Counted from the stretch's first letter, positions 47,079 through 56,399 are shown. The stretch is DNA of 64,000 nucleotides from Aquimarina longa SW024 (GCF_001401755.1 NZ_AVQK01000010.1:186001-250000), one strand, 5' to 3'. A program made the numbers and translations. The notes: generated from the letters alone by a model not told the origin.

Positions 47079-49397
47079 CTATTGATTAACTAATTCTTTT
47101 TTCGTGAGAGAATTAGCTACTTGTTTAGATGCTTCCACCATTGCTTTTAGAGCTTTTTCGGTTTCTTCCCAATGACGAGTTTTTAAACCACAATCAGGAT
47201 TTACCCATAGCTGATTAGCAGGAATAACAGCTTGCGCTTTTTCTAAAAGATGCACCATTTCTTCTTTCGAAGGAACTCGTGGTGAATGAATATCATAAAC
47301 TCCTGGACCAATTTCATTAGGATATTTGAATTCCGCAAAAGCGTCTAATAATTCCATTTGTGAACGAGAACATTCAATAGTGATAACATCAGCATCCATA
47401 TCGGCTATATTATGGATAACATCATTAAATTCTGAATAGCACATATGTGTATGTATTTGTATTTCATCGTTTACACCGCTCGATGAAATTCTAAAAGCAC
47501 GAACTGCCCATTGCAAATAATTTTGCCAATCTGCTTTTCGTAAAGGTAATCCTTCTCGAATGGCAGGTTCGTCTATTTGAATTATTTTGATACCCGCTTT
47601 TTCTAAATCAGCAACTTCATCACGAATAGCCAATGCAATTTGATTACAAGTTACTGAACGAGGCTGGTCGTCTCGAACAAAAGACCATTGTAATATGGTA
47701 ACGGGTCCTGTTAACATTCCCTTTACCAATTTTTGAGTAATTGATTGCGCGTATTGAGACCAATATACAGTCATTGGTTTTGGTCGAGACACATCTCCAA
47801 AAATAATTGGCGGTTTTACACATCGGCTTCCATAGCTTTGTACCCATCCGTATTTTGTGAATGTAATTCCTTCTAACTGTTCGCCGAAATATTCAACCAT
47901 ATCGTTGCGTTCAAATTCTCCGTGTACCAAAACATCAATTCCAATATCTTCTTGCCATTTAATTGTTCTTTTAGTTTCCTCTTTTAACAAATTATCATAT
48001 TCTACGGTTGTTAGTTCGCCTTTTTTGAATTTTGCTCTCCAACTTCTTACTTCTTTAGTTTGCGGAAACGAACCAATGGTCGTAGTAGGAAATAAAGGTA
48101 ATTTCAACGCTTTATGCTGTTCATTTTTTCGAATGTTAAAACTGTTTTTTCTTCTTGTATCTTTTTCATTAATAGCATTTACTCTTTGTTTTACACTATT
48201 GTTGTGAATTAATGAGGAATTGTTTCTGCTTGTTGCTGCATTTTTATTTTCCGTATATATATTCAGAAATGTTTCGTCGGTTGTGCCACTTGCCAATTCT
48301 TTTAATGCAACTACTTCTTCTACTTTTTGCTTGGCAAAAGCTAACCAATTTTTAATTTCAGAATTTAGTTGTGTTTCAACATCTAAATCACAAGGCGAAT
48401 GAAGTAAAGAACAAGACGAAGCAATGAAAATTCTTTCAGAGCCTAATGTTTCGGCCGCTTTTTCAATAAGTTTTAGTGATTTTTCAAAATTATTTTTCCA
48501 AATATTTCTTCCATCTACCACACCAAGTGATAAACTTAAATTGTTTGGAATTGTGGCTAAAACCTCTTCTAATTGCTCTGGATTTCTTACCAAATCTATG
48601 TGTAAAACATCAGCTTGAAGCGAAGTTGCAAGTGAAAGATTATCTTTTAAACCATCAAAATAGGTGGCAATTATGAATTTTAACTTCGGAAACTTTGCTC
48701 GGATTTCTTTATAAACAAAACGAAATGTCTCTTTAGCTTTATCTGATAAATCTAATGCTAAAAATGGCTCATCAAACTGAATATATTCTGCTCCTTGTTG
48801 TTCTAATTTCTTTAAAATTTCAATATAAACGGGTAGTAAATTTTTTGCTAAATCGAGTTTATTAAAACCTTCTTCTTTTTCTTTACCAAGCAACAAATAA
48901 GAAACCAAACCTATAATTACAGGTTTTGCATTAATTCCTGTTTGTTTTGCGCCTTCGAATTCGTTTAAAATCTTATTAGAAAAAAGCTGAAATTCTTGGT
49001 CTTTGTAGAATTCGGGAACAATATAATGGTAATTCGTGTCGAACCATTTTGTCATTTCCATTGCGGTAATGTCAAGTCCGTTTTTTTGATAACCTCTTGC
49101 CATAGCAAAATATAAATCTTGCTCGTTGTTCGATTTTACTGCGATTTGATTATAGCGCTTTGGAATTGCACCAACCGTTAAAGTCATATCTAAAACTTGG
49201 TCGTAGTAGGAAAAATCGTTACAAGGTACAAGATCGATACCTGCTTGCTTTTGAATGTTCCAATTTTGAATACAGAGTTTTTTACCTATTTCAAGAAGTT
49301 CGTGTAATTTGATTTTGCCCGACCAATACTGCTCGCAGGCTTTTTTGAGTTCTCGTTTGCTACCAATACGCGGATAGCCAAGATTGTGCGTTTGCAT
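47079..49397 (-). CDS. metE: Cobalamin-independent methionine synthase
   Basis: 772 residues, the normal length of two barrels. It transfers methyl from 5-methyl-tetrahydrofolate polyglutamate to homocysteine. The start has HNLGYPRIGSKRELKKACEQYW (folate side). The zinc site ligands are seen in IHTHMCYSEF (His, Cys), in ECSRS (Glu-Cys region) and at the end in NPDCGLKTRHW (Cys). The interior FPTTTIGSFPQTKEVR is the start of the second barrel. A cobalamin riboswitch precedes it, so it is turned off when vitamin B12 allows the MetH route. The two downstream genes follow closely (7 bases, then a 4-base overlap). Confidence 0.96.
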   Translation of the reverse strand: MQTHNLGYPRIGSKRELKKACEQYWSGKIKLHELLEIGKKLCIQNWNIQKQAGIDLVPCNDFSYYDQVLDMTLTVGAIPKRYNQIAVKSNNEQDLYFAMARGYQKNGLDITAMEMTKWFDTNYHYIVPEFYKDQEFQLFSNKILNEFEGAKQTGINAKPVIIGLVSYLLLGKEKEEGFNKLDLAKNLLPVYIEILKKLEQQGAEYIQFDEPFLALDLSDKAKETFRFVYKEIRAKFPKLKFIIATYFDGLKDNLSLATSLQADVLHIDLVRNPEQLEEVLATIPNNLSLSLGVVDGRNIWKNNFEKSLKLIEKAAETLGSERIFIASSCSLLHSPCDLDVETQLNSEIKNWLAFAKQKVEEVVALKELASGTTDETFLNIYTENKNAATSRNNSSLIHNNSVKQRVNAINEKDTRRKNSFNIRKNEQHKALKLPLFPTTTIGSFPQTKEVRSWRAKFKKGELTTVEYDNLLKEETKRTIKWQEDIGIDVLVHGEFERNDMVEYFGEQLEGITFTKYGWVQSYGSRCVKPPIIFGDVSRPKPMTVYWSQYAQSITQKLVKGMLTGPVTILQWSFVRDDQPRSVTCNQIALAIRDEVADLEKAGIKIIQIDEPAIREGLPLRKADWQNYLQWAVRAFRISSSGVNDEIQIHTHMCYSEFNDVIHNIADMDADVITIECSRSQMELLDAFAEFKYPNEIGPGVYDIHSPRVPSKEEMVHLLEKAQAVIPANQLWVNPDCGLKTRHWEETEKALKAMVEASKQVANSLTKKELVNQ

Positions 49398-49477
49398 CTT
49401 TTTACTTTTAAAAGTTAAACATAAATTTTAAAAGTTCTTTGAAATGCTTCGCAATGCTTTTTAAGTAATAAGTTTGG

Positions 49478-49545
49478 AAAAAAATGACATAGCAACAAGG
49501 CACAGCTCTCCCGTAAAAAGAAAAAAGCGCTTAAAAATATGTCAT
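49478..49545 (-). terminator. Probable terminator of the cobalamin riboswitch
   Basis: On the minus strand ATGACATA and TATGTCAT flank a 46-base loop and are followed by a T run. It lies between the riboswitch and metE, as an expression platform would. The large loop lowers confidence. Confidence 0.5.
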
Positions 49546-49589
49546 CTGTAAGACCAAAAGCTTCAAACCGCGAAAGCATTGTCCATTCA

Positions 49590-49765
49590 GAATAGGCAGG
49601 TCTCCTGACTTATAACAGTTTTATCGTCCTTCCCATTAAAAACAGTGGACATAAATTTGATAAAACCTTTGGGGTGTTACTTACAGTTGCGCGACAGCTC
49701 TGGATTTGCACCAGATTCCCTATTAATCTACCTTAAGTAAAACCTAATCCGTTTGATGAAGTATG
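49590..49765 (-). promoter_or_regulatory. Cobalamin (B12) riboswitch upstream of metE
   Basis: The minus strand carries the class hallmarks in order: GGTGCAAATCC with its GGGAA lead, then GCTGTCGCGCAACTGTAAG (the B12 box region), the middle stems with CCACTG, and AAGTCAGGAGACCTGCCT at the 3' side. These are the conserved core and kissing-loop parts of adenosylcobalamin riboswitches. It controls metE, the enzyme that is dispensable when B12 is present. Confidence 0.93.
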
Positions 49766-50000
49766 TTAAAGAACAATAACAGCAAAGCTAAAGATTATTT
49801 TTTTGGTTTCAGTCCCTTAAAGAGTAAATTTTTAAGGCCTTTAAAATAAGATAGATTAATCTTAAATGTTATGAATTTGTTTTGTAGAGACAAAAACTAA
49901 AAAGTTTATTTTATATTTTAATATTGGATAATTTAGAAAAAAACAATGCTATATCTTACAGTAATTTATGCTTACTTTTAAGTAGGCTTATTATGGCCAT

Positions 50001-50372
50001 TTATGCCATTTCGTAAATAACATCAAAGAGTTTTTCCAATCGTTCTTGTTGTGAGAATGTCTTTTTAATGTTATTGTGCAATACCGAATTAAAGGCATTT
50101 TATCCTAATCATAAATTCGGGTTTTGATTGAGGCTTCGGTATAATTAAATCAGTACAATTCTTACTGTGCTTTATCTCAAAAGCAATTTCAGATTGTGAA
50201 ACGTGTAATCCGTTAGAACAAACTTCACGATAAAACCCAAAATGCCTTGATGTTTTTTCACTACCGTAGTACGAGTTTTAAATCGTAATATTGGTAAAAT
50301 GTTATCATTGGTATTCTTCAGTGAAAATTGATTTCCGTCGTTAATAATAAAATCAGTAATAAACCAACTCAT
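50001..50372 (-). pseudogene. Decayed DUF932-like (plasmid/ICE-type) gene fragment
   Basis: Three frames on the minus strand join into one coding relic. The first is MSWFITDFIINDGNQFSLKNTND and ILPILRFKT from 50372. After a frame change it reads TSRHFGFYREVCSNGLHVSQSEIAFEIKHSKN and KPEFMIRIK, and after a missing base AFNSVLHNNIKKTFSQQERLEKLFDVIYEMA, ending at a TAA at 50001-50003. The VCSNGL box resembles the DUF932 proteins of mobile elements. At least two frameshifts. It is cut at its N-terminal side by the direct repeat at 50359. Confidence 0.55.
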
Positions 50373-50448
50373 TACTGTAGGCTGTTTTCAATTAAAAACA
50401 CCTAATTTAACAAGCCCATTTTTTTTTAAAATACTCATATTCACCTTT
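50359..50448. repeat. Left direct repeat flanking the AraC-DUF2490 block
   Basis: The segments AATAAACCAACTCATTACTG and TAATTTAACAAG...AAAATACTCATATTCA recur at 53210-53288 in the same order, with small gaps and a few mismatches. The right-hand part is a homologue of the last codons of the lipoprotein gene at 53241-53855, so the boundary of that gene was copied to this side. Confidence 0.72.
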
Positions 50449-50514
50449 GTTTTTTCCCTCACCAAAAAACCACTTAACTTTGAAAGTTGAGTTTAACGAA
50501 AGTAAAATAACAAG

Positions 50515-51342
50515 ATGGAAAAAATTCCTGTAAGATGTATTAAGGAAGAAAAACCAAAGTCAAATTCCATTGAGGGTTTCAAAATTTACGATTTGGAAAA
50601 ATTGTTAAATGGAAATATAATGCACCAAAAAACGCATAGACATAACTTCTATTTCATTTTATTAATCGAAAGCGGAAATGGCAAACATAGCATAGACTTT
50701 AATACTCACACTATCTCAAAGTACAATGTGTTTTTCTTAAGACCAGGACAGGTTCATTCTCTAATTCTTTCGGCAGACAGCAAGGGTTACATCATTCAAT
50801 TTACAGAAGATTTTTTTCAAGCCAGAAAATTCAAAATAGCGAACAGCCAACAACTTAATGATGGAATATACCACGAAATCAAACCAGTTGTTTCAAAAAT
50901 CGAAAATGAATACATCAATAAACGAAAGGATTACAGAACTGTAATTTTATCTTGTTTAAAAATACTGCTAATAGAACTTTCCCGATATAACTTTAATTCT
51001 ATTCCTAAAAAAAATCATTACAACCAACAGCGTCTGGAAGAACTTTTGGAATTGATAGAAATCTATTTTAAGGAACAGAAAACCGTTGCATTCTATTCTG
51101 AAAAAATGAACCTTACCACCTATCAATTAAATACCATTACCAAGGCACTTCTCGGCAAAACACCTTCAATGCTTATCAATGAATATGTTGTTTTAGAAGC
51201 AAAAAGACTTTTGTTAGCAACAAATAATCAAGTACAACAAATAGCCTATTTATTGGGCTATGAAGATGTTTCCTACTTCATTAGATTTTTCAAGAAAAAC
51301 ACCTCTTATTCGCCCGAAGCTTTCCGAAAAAACTTTGAATAA
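50515..51342 (+). CDS. AraC-family transcriptional regulator
   Basis: 275 residues. An N-terminal cupin-like arm (MHQKTHRHNFYFILLIESGNGKHSIDFNTHTISKYNVFFLRPGQVHSL) senses a ligand. The C-terminal two helix-turn-helix motifs are at about 175-270 (FYSEKMNLTTYQLNTITKALLGKTPSMLINEYVVLEAKRLLL, then IAYLLGYEDVSYFIRFFKKNTSYSPEAF). It is the first gene of the four-gene block and probably regulates the membrane and methyltransferase genes just downstream (82 bases). Confidence 0.9.
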   Translation: MEKIPVRCIKEEKPKSNSIEGFKIYDLEKLLNGNIMHQKTHRHNFYFILLIESGNGKHSIDFNTHTISKYNVFFLRPGQVHSLILSADSKGYIIQFTEDFFQARKFKIANSQQLNDGIYHEIKPVVSKIENEYINKRKDYRTVILSCLKILLIELSRYNFNSIPKKNHYNQQRLEELLELIEIYFKEQKTVAFYSEKMNLTTYQLNTITKALLGKTPSMLINEYVVLEAKRLLLATNNQVQQIAYLLGYEDVSYFIRFFKKNTSYSPEAFRKNFE

Positions 51343-51424
51343 GCACCATAAAACCTAAATTTTGTCCTACTAAACAAGAGGTTTAAGTATCTAATTTTGC
51401 CTAACATAAAGCATTAGATAATTT

Positions 51425-51913
51425 ATGAATACTTGGAAAAGGACATTTATTTTAGGGATTGGAGCAACATTTCTAACAGACATTTGGGCAATATTGCTTC
51501 GCATTTTTGAAATAAAATCAAGCGGACTGCTAATTATTGGTAATTGGGTTTCTAACAATCTTTTTAACATAGATGCAAGTACTACACAGGCTTGGATTAT
51601 TGGTTGGACAACGCACTACATAATAGGTATTGCATTCGCTTTTATATTTATTTCAATTTTTAAAAACGACTGGTTTTACAGCCCAAAATTACCAAAATCC
51701 TTATTGTTCGGACTCATTACTGTAATTTTTCCATTATTTATAGGTTGGCCAATTATAGGATTTGGGGTTGCTTTTTCAAAAACCCCAATTCAATTCACAC
51801 TTGTTTCAAAAGCCATAATACTTCATTTGGTTTACGGAATCGGAATTTATCTCACATCAATATTAATTCTTAAAATCAATCATAACAAAAAAATAGATAA
51901 TGAGCAATTTTAA
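51425..51913 (+). CDS. DUF2938 membrane protein
   Basis: 162 residues with four hydrophobic helices, the DUF2938 layout (FILGIGATFLTDIWAILLRIF, TTHYIIGIAFAFIFISIF, SLLFGLITVIFPLFIGWPIIGFGVAF, IILHLVYGIGIYLTSILIL). The function of DUF2938 is unknown. The end overlaps the methyltransferase start by 14 bases. Confidence 0.82.
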   Translation: MNTWKRTFILGIGATFLTDIWAILLRIFEIKSSGLLIIGNWVSNNLFNIDASTTQAWIIGWTTHYIIGIAFAFIFISIFKNDWFYSPKLPKSLLFGLITVIFPLFIGWPIIGFGVAFSKTPIQFTLVSKAIILHLVYGIGIYLTSILILKINHNKKIDNEQF

Positions 51914-52535
51914 CGATTTAGAATACCAAGAATTTTGGAATGAAAGGTACAAAAACCAACAATTCGCCTACGGAACGAAACCCAATGCATTTTTCAAAAA
52001 CTGCATAAACCAATTAACACCCAAAAACATTTTATTACCTGCTGATGGCGAGGGTAGAAACGGTGTTTATGTAGCAAATTTGGGTTGGAAAGTGGTTTCT
52101 ATAGATTTAAGTGAAGAAGGGAAAAATAAGGCATTGCAATTGGCAAAAGAAAAAAACACATCTCTTGAATACATTGTTGGCGACATTGGGCAGTGTGATT
52201 TCCCTAAAGAATCATTTGATTGTATTGGTTTGATTTATGCTCATTTTTCGCCTGATAAAATCGCTACAATCCATCAAAAATTGAATGATTCGTTAAAACC
52301 AAAAGGCTCAATAATTTTTGAAGCGTATAGTAAAACACATTTGCCATTTAAAGAAAATAACCCAAAGATTGGAGGTCCGCAAAGCTTGGATATGCTTTTC
52401 TCGGTAAAAGAAATAAAAAGGGATTTTCCAAATTTTGATTTTAAAATTTTAGAAGATGTAAAAGTTCAACTGAATGAGGGCAATTTTCATAATGGAATCG
52501 GAAAAGTAATAAGGGGGTTTGGCACAAAAAAGTAG
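51900..52535 (+). CDS. Class I SAM-dependent methyltransferase (TehB-like)
   Basis: 211 residues. It begins YQEFWNERYKNQQFAYGTKPNAFF, the thiopurine/TehB-like opening. Motif I is LLPADGEGRNGVYVANLGWKVVSIDLSEEG (SAM site), followed by the motif IV-like ESFDCIGLIYAHFSPDKI. The substrate is unknown; relatives methylate tellurite, thiols or small acids. It overlaps both neighbouring genes, by 14 and 17 bases, so it is coupled with them. Confidence 0.82.
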   Translation: MSNFNDLEYQEFWNERYKNQQFAYGTKPNAFFKNCINQLTPKNILLPADGEGRNGVYVANLGWKVVSIDLSEEGKNKALQLAKEKNTSLEYIVGDIGQCDFPKESFDCIGLIYAHFSPDKIATIHQKLNDSLKPKGSIIFEAYSKTHLPFKENNPKIGGPQSLDMLFSVKEIKRDFPNFDFKILEDVKVQLNEGNFHNGIGKVIRGFGTKK

Positions 52536-53211
52536 TTTTAAATATATAGCGTTTTTTGCCTTTTTGTTATCAATTATACATTGTAAAGCCCAAAAAGCAG
52601 ACCAATTTAATTCTTGGTGGTACTATTCTGGCGAATATACAATAAATGATAAAATTATGATTAGACCTCTTTATGCTTGGAGTAGAAACGAATTTATAAA
52701 GAATTGGCAACAGTCCAAACTATCAGTAGGCGTTCATTATATCGAAATTAAAAACGTCCGTTTTGGAGCGGGTTATGAATGGATAATACTATTCCCCTAC
52801 GGAGCCCACCCAATTCCTGAAAAAAGAACCGAACATCGCATTTTTGAAAGCATAGAAGTAAAAAATAAAATAGGCAAGGTAAAAGTAGGCTACAAAGCAA
52901 TGCTGGAACAACGTATTTTCAAAGACAAAACAACTCATCGCGTTCGTATGAAAATAGGCGTAAAAATTCCGATTTCGCAGTCTGAAAAAATTAATTTATT
53001 AGCATTTAATTCAATTTTTCTAAACATTGGCAATGTCAAAAACCAAAATTATTTCAATCAAAACAGAGCGTTTATAGGTATAGAAACAACTTTGACCAAA
53101 TCAACTTCCTTTAGTTTAGGATATATGAACCAATATCTTGTTATAAATCCTAACCGCATAGAAAATAATCACACACTTATGGTAGGGTTAAATCATAAAT
53201 TTAAACTTTAA
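52519..53211 (+). CDS. DUF2490 outer-membrane beta-barrel protein
   Basis: About 230 residues with a signal peptide (FAFLLSIIHCKAQ). The rest is amphipathic beta strands with alternating aromatic residues (WWYYSGEYTINDKIMIRPLYAWSRNEF, ending in HTLMVGLNHKFKL, a typical C-terminal barrel strand). TTG at 52519 is the only usable start near the signal; no ATG lies close by. The DUF2490 family is predicted to be an outer-membrane barrel of unknown role. Confidence 0.75.
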   Translation: MAQKSSFKYIAFFAFLLSIIHCKAQKADQFNSWWYYSGEYTINDKIMIRPLYAWSRNEFIKNWQQSKLSVGVHYIEIKNVRFGAGYEWIILFPYGAHPIPEKRTEHRIFESIEVKNKIGKVKVGYKAMLEQRIFKDKTTHRVRMKIGVKIPISQSEKINLLAFNSIFLNIGNVKNQNYFNQNRAFIGIETTLTKSTSFSLGYMNQYLVINPNRIENNHTLMVGLNHKFKL

Positions 53212-53288
53212 TAAACCAACTTATTACTGCTAATAACCACTTAATTTAACAAGACCAATTTGTTTTTAAAATACTCATATTCAACTTT
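53210..53288. repeat. Right direct repeat flanking the AraC-DUF2490 block
   Basis: ATAAACCAACTTATTACTG, then TAATTTAACAAG and AAAATACTCATATTCA, the same order as at 50359-50448. It overlaps the end of the DUF2490 gene by 2 bases and the last 16 codons of the next gene. It also keeps a trace (AGTTGGTTTATT on the minus strand) of the DUF932-like fragment on the other side. Confidence 0.72.
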
Positions 53289-53855
53289 ACTTTTTTTAAT
53301 AAATTTGTCATTTATATTTAACAAAAGAGTGTCCGATTTAAAAGAAAAAATTAATTTTTCGCCTTGTTTTCTAATTTTTAGAAAATTTATAACCTGACTT
53401 TCTTCACTTGATGTTTCAACATTTATATTGCCGATGAATTTTATGTTAGTATTTTCTATTACGTAGACTTCTAACCCGCAATCTTGTTCCATACTTAATT
53501 GACAAACCAATATAAATTTACTCCCATTTTTGTAAAAAGTAGGATTACAATGCCAAACATCCATTAAACCATGTGATTTATAAGTAATTTCTTTTTTATC
53601 ATTTAAAAATAAAATTCTTATTCCGTAATCTTTAATAGTGTCTGGAAATGTTATTTTTCCATTAATTGGAATATAATTACCAATAACCAAAAAGTTTTTT
53701 TCTAAATTATATACAGAAGTTATATCAAAGTTTTTTTCTTTAAAGTTAAAATTGTCTATTTCTTTCAGTTCTATTTTTTCTAATAAATCATCGGTTTTTT
53801 GAGCATTTATATGTGTTAAACTCAATATAAAAAGGATAATAAAATATTGTTTCAT
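53241..53855 (-). CDS. Secreted protein of unknown function
   Basis: 204 residues with a signal peptide (MKQYFIILFILSLTHINAQ). The mature part is predicted beta-rich (IELKEIDNFNFKEKNFDITSVYNLEKNFLVIGNYIPINGKITFPDT). Three Cys are in the middle (VWHCNPTF, VCQLSMEQDCGL). I do not recognise a family. Its 3' end is inside the right direct repeat, and a copy of that end also survives at the left one. Confidence 0.65.
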   Translation of the reverse strand: MKQYFIILFILSLTHINAQKTDDLLEKIELKEIDNFNFKEKNFDITSVYNLEKNFLVIGNYIPINGKITFPDTIKDYGIRILFLNDKKEITYKSHGLMDVWHCNPTFYKNGSKFILVCQLSMEQDCGLEVYVIENTNIKFIGNINVETSSEESQVINFLKIRKQGEKLIFSFKSDTLLLNINDKFIKKSKVEYEYFKNKLVLLN

Positions 53856-53922
53856 GTTTTTATTTAATATTAAGATGATTTAAATGCTTGATTTTGAGAA
53901 ATTTTAATTGAATATATGTTTT

Positions 53923-55101
53923 TTACTTTATCACTCCATCAAAAATTACATTTAATGTTTCCATCATTACAGTAGCTGTGTTTTTTCCACTTTGGTTTGT
54001 AATGATAAAAGCCCCGAAATTATGTTTTGGAATAATAAATATATAACATTGCGATCTTGGAACTCCTCCATGATGATAATATTGTTTTCCTAATTTTTTG
54101 TTAGACGAGTCTATATTCCAAAAATATGAAAGTGCAAATTCTTCATTAAATTGGACCAGTGGCTTGTGCGATTCTTGTACAATTTCATTATCTTTTAATT
54201 GATACTTTATAAATTTCATTAGGTCAGGTAGCGTAGATTTGATACTTCCAGAAGCTCCCCAAGGTAGTTTTTCGATCGGAGATGTGATTGTTGGATTATC
54301 TGTATGATAACCGCATGCCAAATTTGTTTTTTGAGCTTGAGTAAGCGTAATGCTAGTGTTTTTCATTCCGATTTTTTCAGAAAAGAATTCGATTAACAAA
54401 TCTTCAAAATCGGCTTTGTAAATTACTTCTAAAATATGAGCTGTTAATTCTGTTCCTGCGCTTGAATATGCATACTTAAAACCTGGTATTGTATCTGTTT
54501 TAATAGCATGAATATCTTTAAGAAATTGACTTTTGCTATAATTTTTTAGTACTTCATTTATTTTCATAGGGGTGTCATAGTTTAAAAAGTTATTTAATAT
54601 AGCATTTAATTTTAAAGGAAGTACATTAGGAAAACCGCTAGAATGTGTTAATACATGTTTAATTTTTATGGGGGTATTTGAGTAGCGTAGGTTTTGGTAT
54701 TCTTTACCTAAATACATGCTAATTTCATCCTCAACATTTATTTTCTTTTCTAAAACAGCATTCGCTACCATAGTACCAGTAAATACTTTACTTAAAGACC
54801 CAATTTCGTAAATTGTTGTATTAGTTGGCGTGTTTCCTTTTCCTTTTACCAACTCACCGTAATGATTTATATACTCTTTTCCGTTGTAATATATGGCAAT
54901 TGAAGCAGAATTGATTAAAGGCTTATTAATCATATTTGTTGTAGCACTATCAATTAATTGTATAAATTGAGTATCAATATTTTTTGTTTTAGTACTGTTT
55001 TTTAATTTTTCTTTACAGCCTATAACCATTAACGATAAAATTAATATCATATATTTTTTTATGACGCTCTTTGGTATTGATAAATTATTATTGTGTGTCA
55101 T
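53923..55101 (-). CDS. Class-C-type serine hydrolase (beta-lactamase family)
   Basis: 392 residues. Active-site S102-x-x-K105 in EIGSLSKVFTGTM; the second motif is the Y-S-S in KYAYSSAGTE; the third HHGG near residue 340. Membrane segment and possible lipobox at residues 18-29 (ILILSLMVIGC). Probably lipid-anchored and facing outside. Such enzymes include beta-lactamases, DD-peptidases and esterases, which cannot be separated here. The preceding small gene overlaps it by 4 bases (ATGA), so the long start at 55101 is favoured. Confidence 0.85.
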   Translation of the reverse strand: MTHNNNLSIPKSVIKKYMILILSLMVIGCKEKLKNSTKTKNIDTQFIQLIDSATTNMINKPLINSASIAIYYNGKEYINHYGELVKGKGNTPTNTTIYEIGSLSKVFTGTMVANAVLEKKINVEDEISMYLGKEYQNLRYSNTPIKIKHVLTHSSGFPNVLPLKLNAILNNFLNYDTPMKINEVLKNYSKSQFLKDIHAIKTDTIPGFKYAYSSAGTELTAHILEVIYKADFEDLLIEFFSEKIGMKNTSITLTQAQKTNLACGYHTDNPTITSPIEKLPWGASGSIKSTLPDLMKFIKYQLKDNEIVQESHKPLVQFNEEFALSYFWNIDSSNKKLGKQYYHHGGVPRSQCYIFIIPKHNFGAFIITNQSGKNTATVMMETLNVIFDGVIK

Positions 55102-55292
55102 TTTCGTAATTTTTTAAAACTATAACTACAAGATTTGTGTTCTTTATATTCAATTTTATGCTCCGATAAAAGTTGAGAAATTATTGCTCTTGTTTCTTCT
55201 TCATTAAATCCAATTTTTTCTCCAAGGTCAATTTCATTTAATTTACCGTTGTTTGCTACTAATGCTTTGTAATATATTTCTTTATTTTTCAT
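55098..55292 (-). CDS. Small winged-helix-like protein
   Basis: 64 residues (start MKNKEIYYKALVANNGKLNEIDLGEKIGFNEEETRAIISQLLSEHKIEY). The length and pattern resemble a single winged helix, and similar short proteins appear in Bacteroidota as putative transcription factors. It precedes the serine hydrolase gene with a 4-base overlap. Confidence 0.7.
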   Translation of the reverse strand: MKNKEIYYKALVANNGKLNEIDLGEKIGFNEEETRAIISQLLSEHKIEYKEHKSCSYSFKKLRK

Positions 55293-55336
55293 GTATTCAA
55301 AATTTTAACATAGTTGTTTAATCGAAAAGAATTCCT

Positions 55337-56164
55337 CTATGAGGATTTTTGAACAGCTATCATTATATGCGGACTAAAAGATAACAAGTTACTATCATTT
55401 TCGGTAATATTAATAAGTTCTAACAATGTATTTTTCTTTTTGTTATTTAACATACTTGTAAAGTAATCTTTAGCTAACCAAGCCATACCTTCAACAGCAT
55501 ACATATTAAGGTATGTTAATTTTTGAGCCATAAACTCTTGTTTGAGTTCTTTAGGATTATGATAATACGCTTCTGCCAATAACCAAGGGAAATCGTCTGG
55601 TGGATTATGAATTCCACTAGTTAATTCTTCTTTACACATGTTAAAAAATGTTTTTTTATGAATTAAACCATTTAGTAAGCCAACCAAGGTAGATGCCGTA
55701 TAATTAATAGCAAAGCCTAAAATAATTCCATTGTTTTTTAAAACACGTTTAGCTTCACTAATGGTAGTATTTCTATCTTCTTTTTTTTGAAGATGATAAA
55801 GAGGACCGTGTAAAATTATTAGGTCTGCAAAATTATTCGGAAATTTTAAATTTCGAGATTCACCCAAATGTACAGAAAATTTATTTTTTAGCCTATCTGC
55901 TCTACTTTGGGCTATTTTTATATGTTTTAAAACAGGGTCTAGTAAATGAACTTGATGTCCTTTTTTGGCAAGCCATTCTGAATATTTTCCTGTACCTCCA
56001 CCAATATCAATTATTTTTAATGATGAATTTGATATGTATTTTTCTATAAGTGTTTTAACTCTTTCAAACTCGAATACTCCCATTCCTTTGTTTAGTCTGG
56101 TTTCTTCGGATGCTTTGTTATAAAAGCGTTCTATATTTCTGCTAATTAATTGTTTTTGTTTCAT
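55337..56164 (-). CDS. Class I SAM-dependent methyltransferase
   Basis: 275 residues. Motif I LKIIDIGGGTGKYSEWLAKKGHQVHLLDP (SAM binding Gly and acidic residue) and the motif IV-like LIILHGPLYHLQKKEDRN, followed by ALRVLKNNGIILGF-like text (SEAKRVLKNNGIILGF). A longer C-terminal part distinguishes it from the shorter TehB-like enzyme at 51900. Substrate unknown. Confidence 0.85.
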   Translation of the reverse strand: MKQKQLISRNIERFYNKASEETRLNKGMGVFEFERVKTLIEKYISNSSLKIIDIGGGTGKYSEWLAKKGHQVHLLDPVLKHIKIAQSRADRLKNKFSVHLGESRNLKFPNNFADLIILHGPLYHLQKKEDRNTTISEAKRVLKNNGIILGFAINYTASTLVGLLNGLIHKKTFFNMCKEELTSGIHNPPDDFPWLLAEAYYHNPKELKQEFMAQKLTYLNMYAVEGMAWLAKDYFTSMLNNKKKNTLLELINITENDSNLLSFSPHIMIAVQKSS

Positions 56165-56399
56165 TGTAAGATGTTCAAAGAAAATTGTTTCAAAGATTTT
56201 GAGTCAACACAATCATAATTAAGTTGTTGACTATGTTTTTGCGATTATATTTTATGAAATAAAAGGATGTTATTGTCTATGTATTGAATAGTTGAAGTTT
56301 TTTCAATACATTACTTACTCATTTTTTTGAGTTTGTCTTTTTTTATAAGACTTTAGACAATATGTTGAATTAATATAACAGGCTACAAAGATAGAAAAA

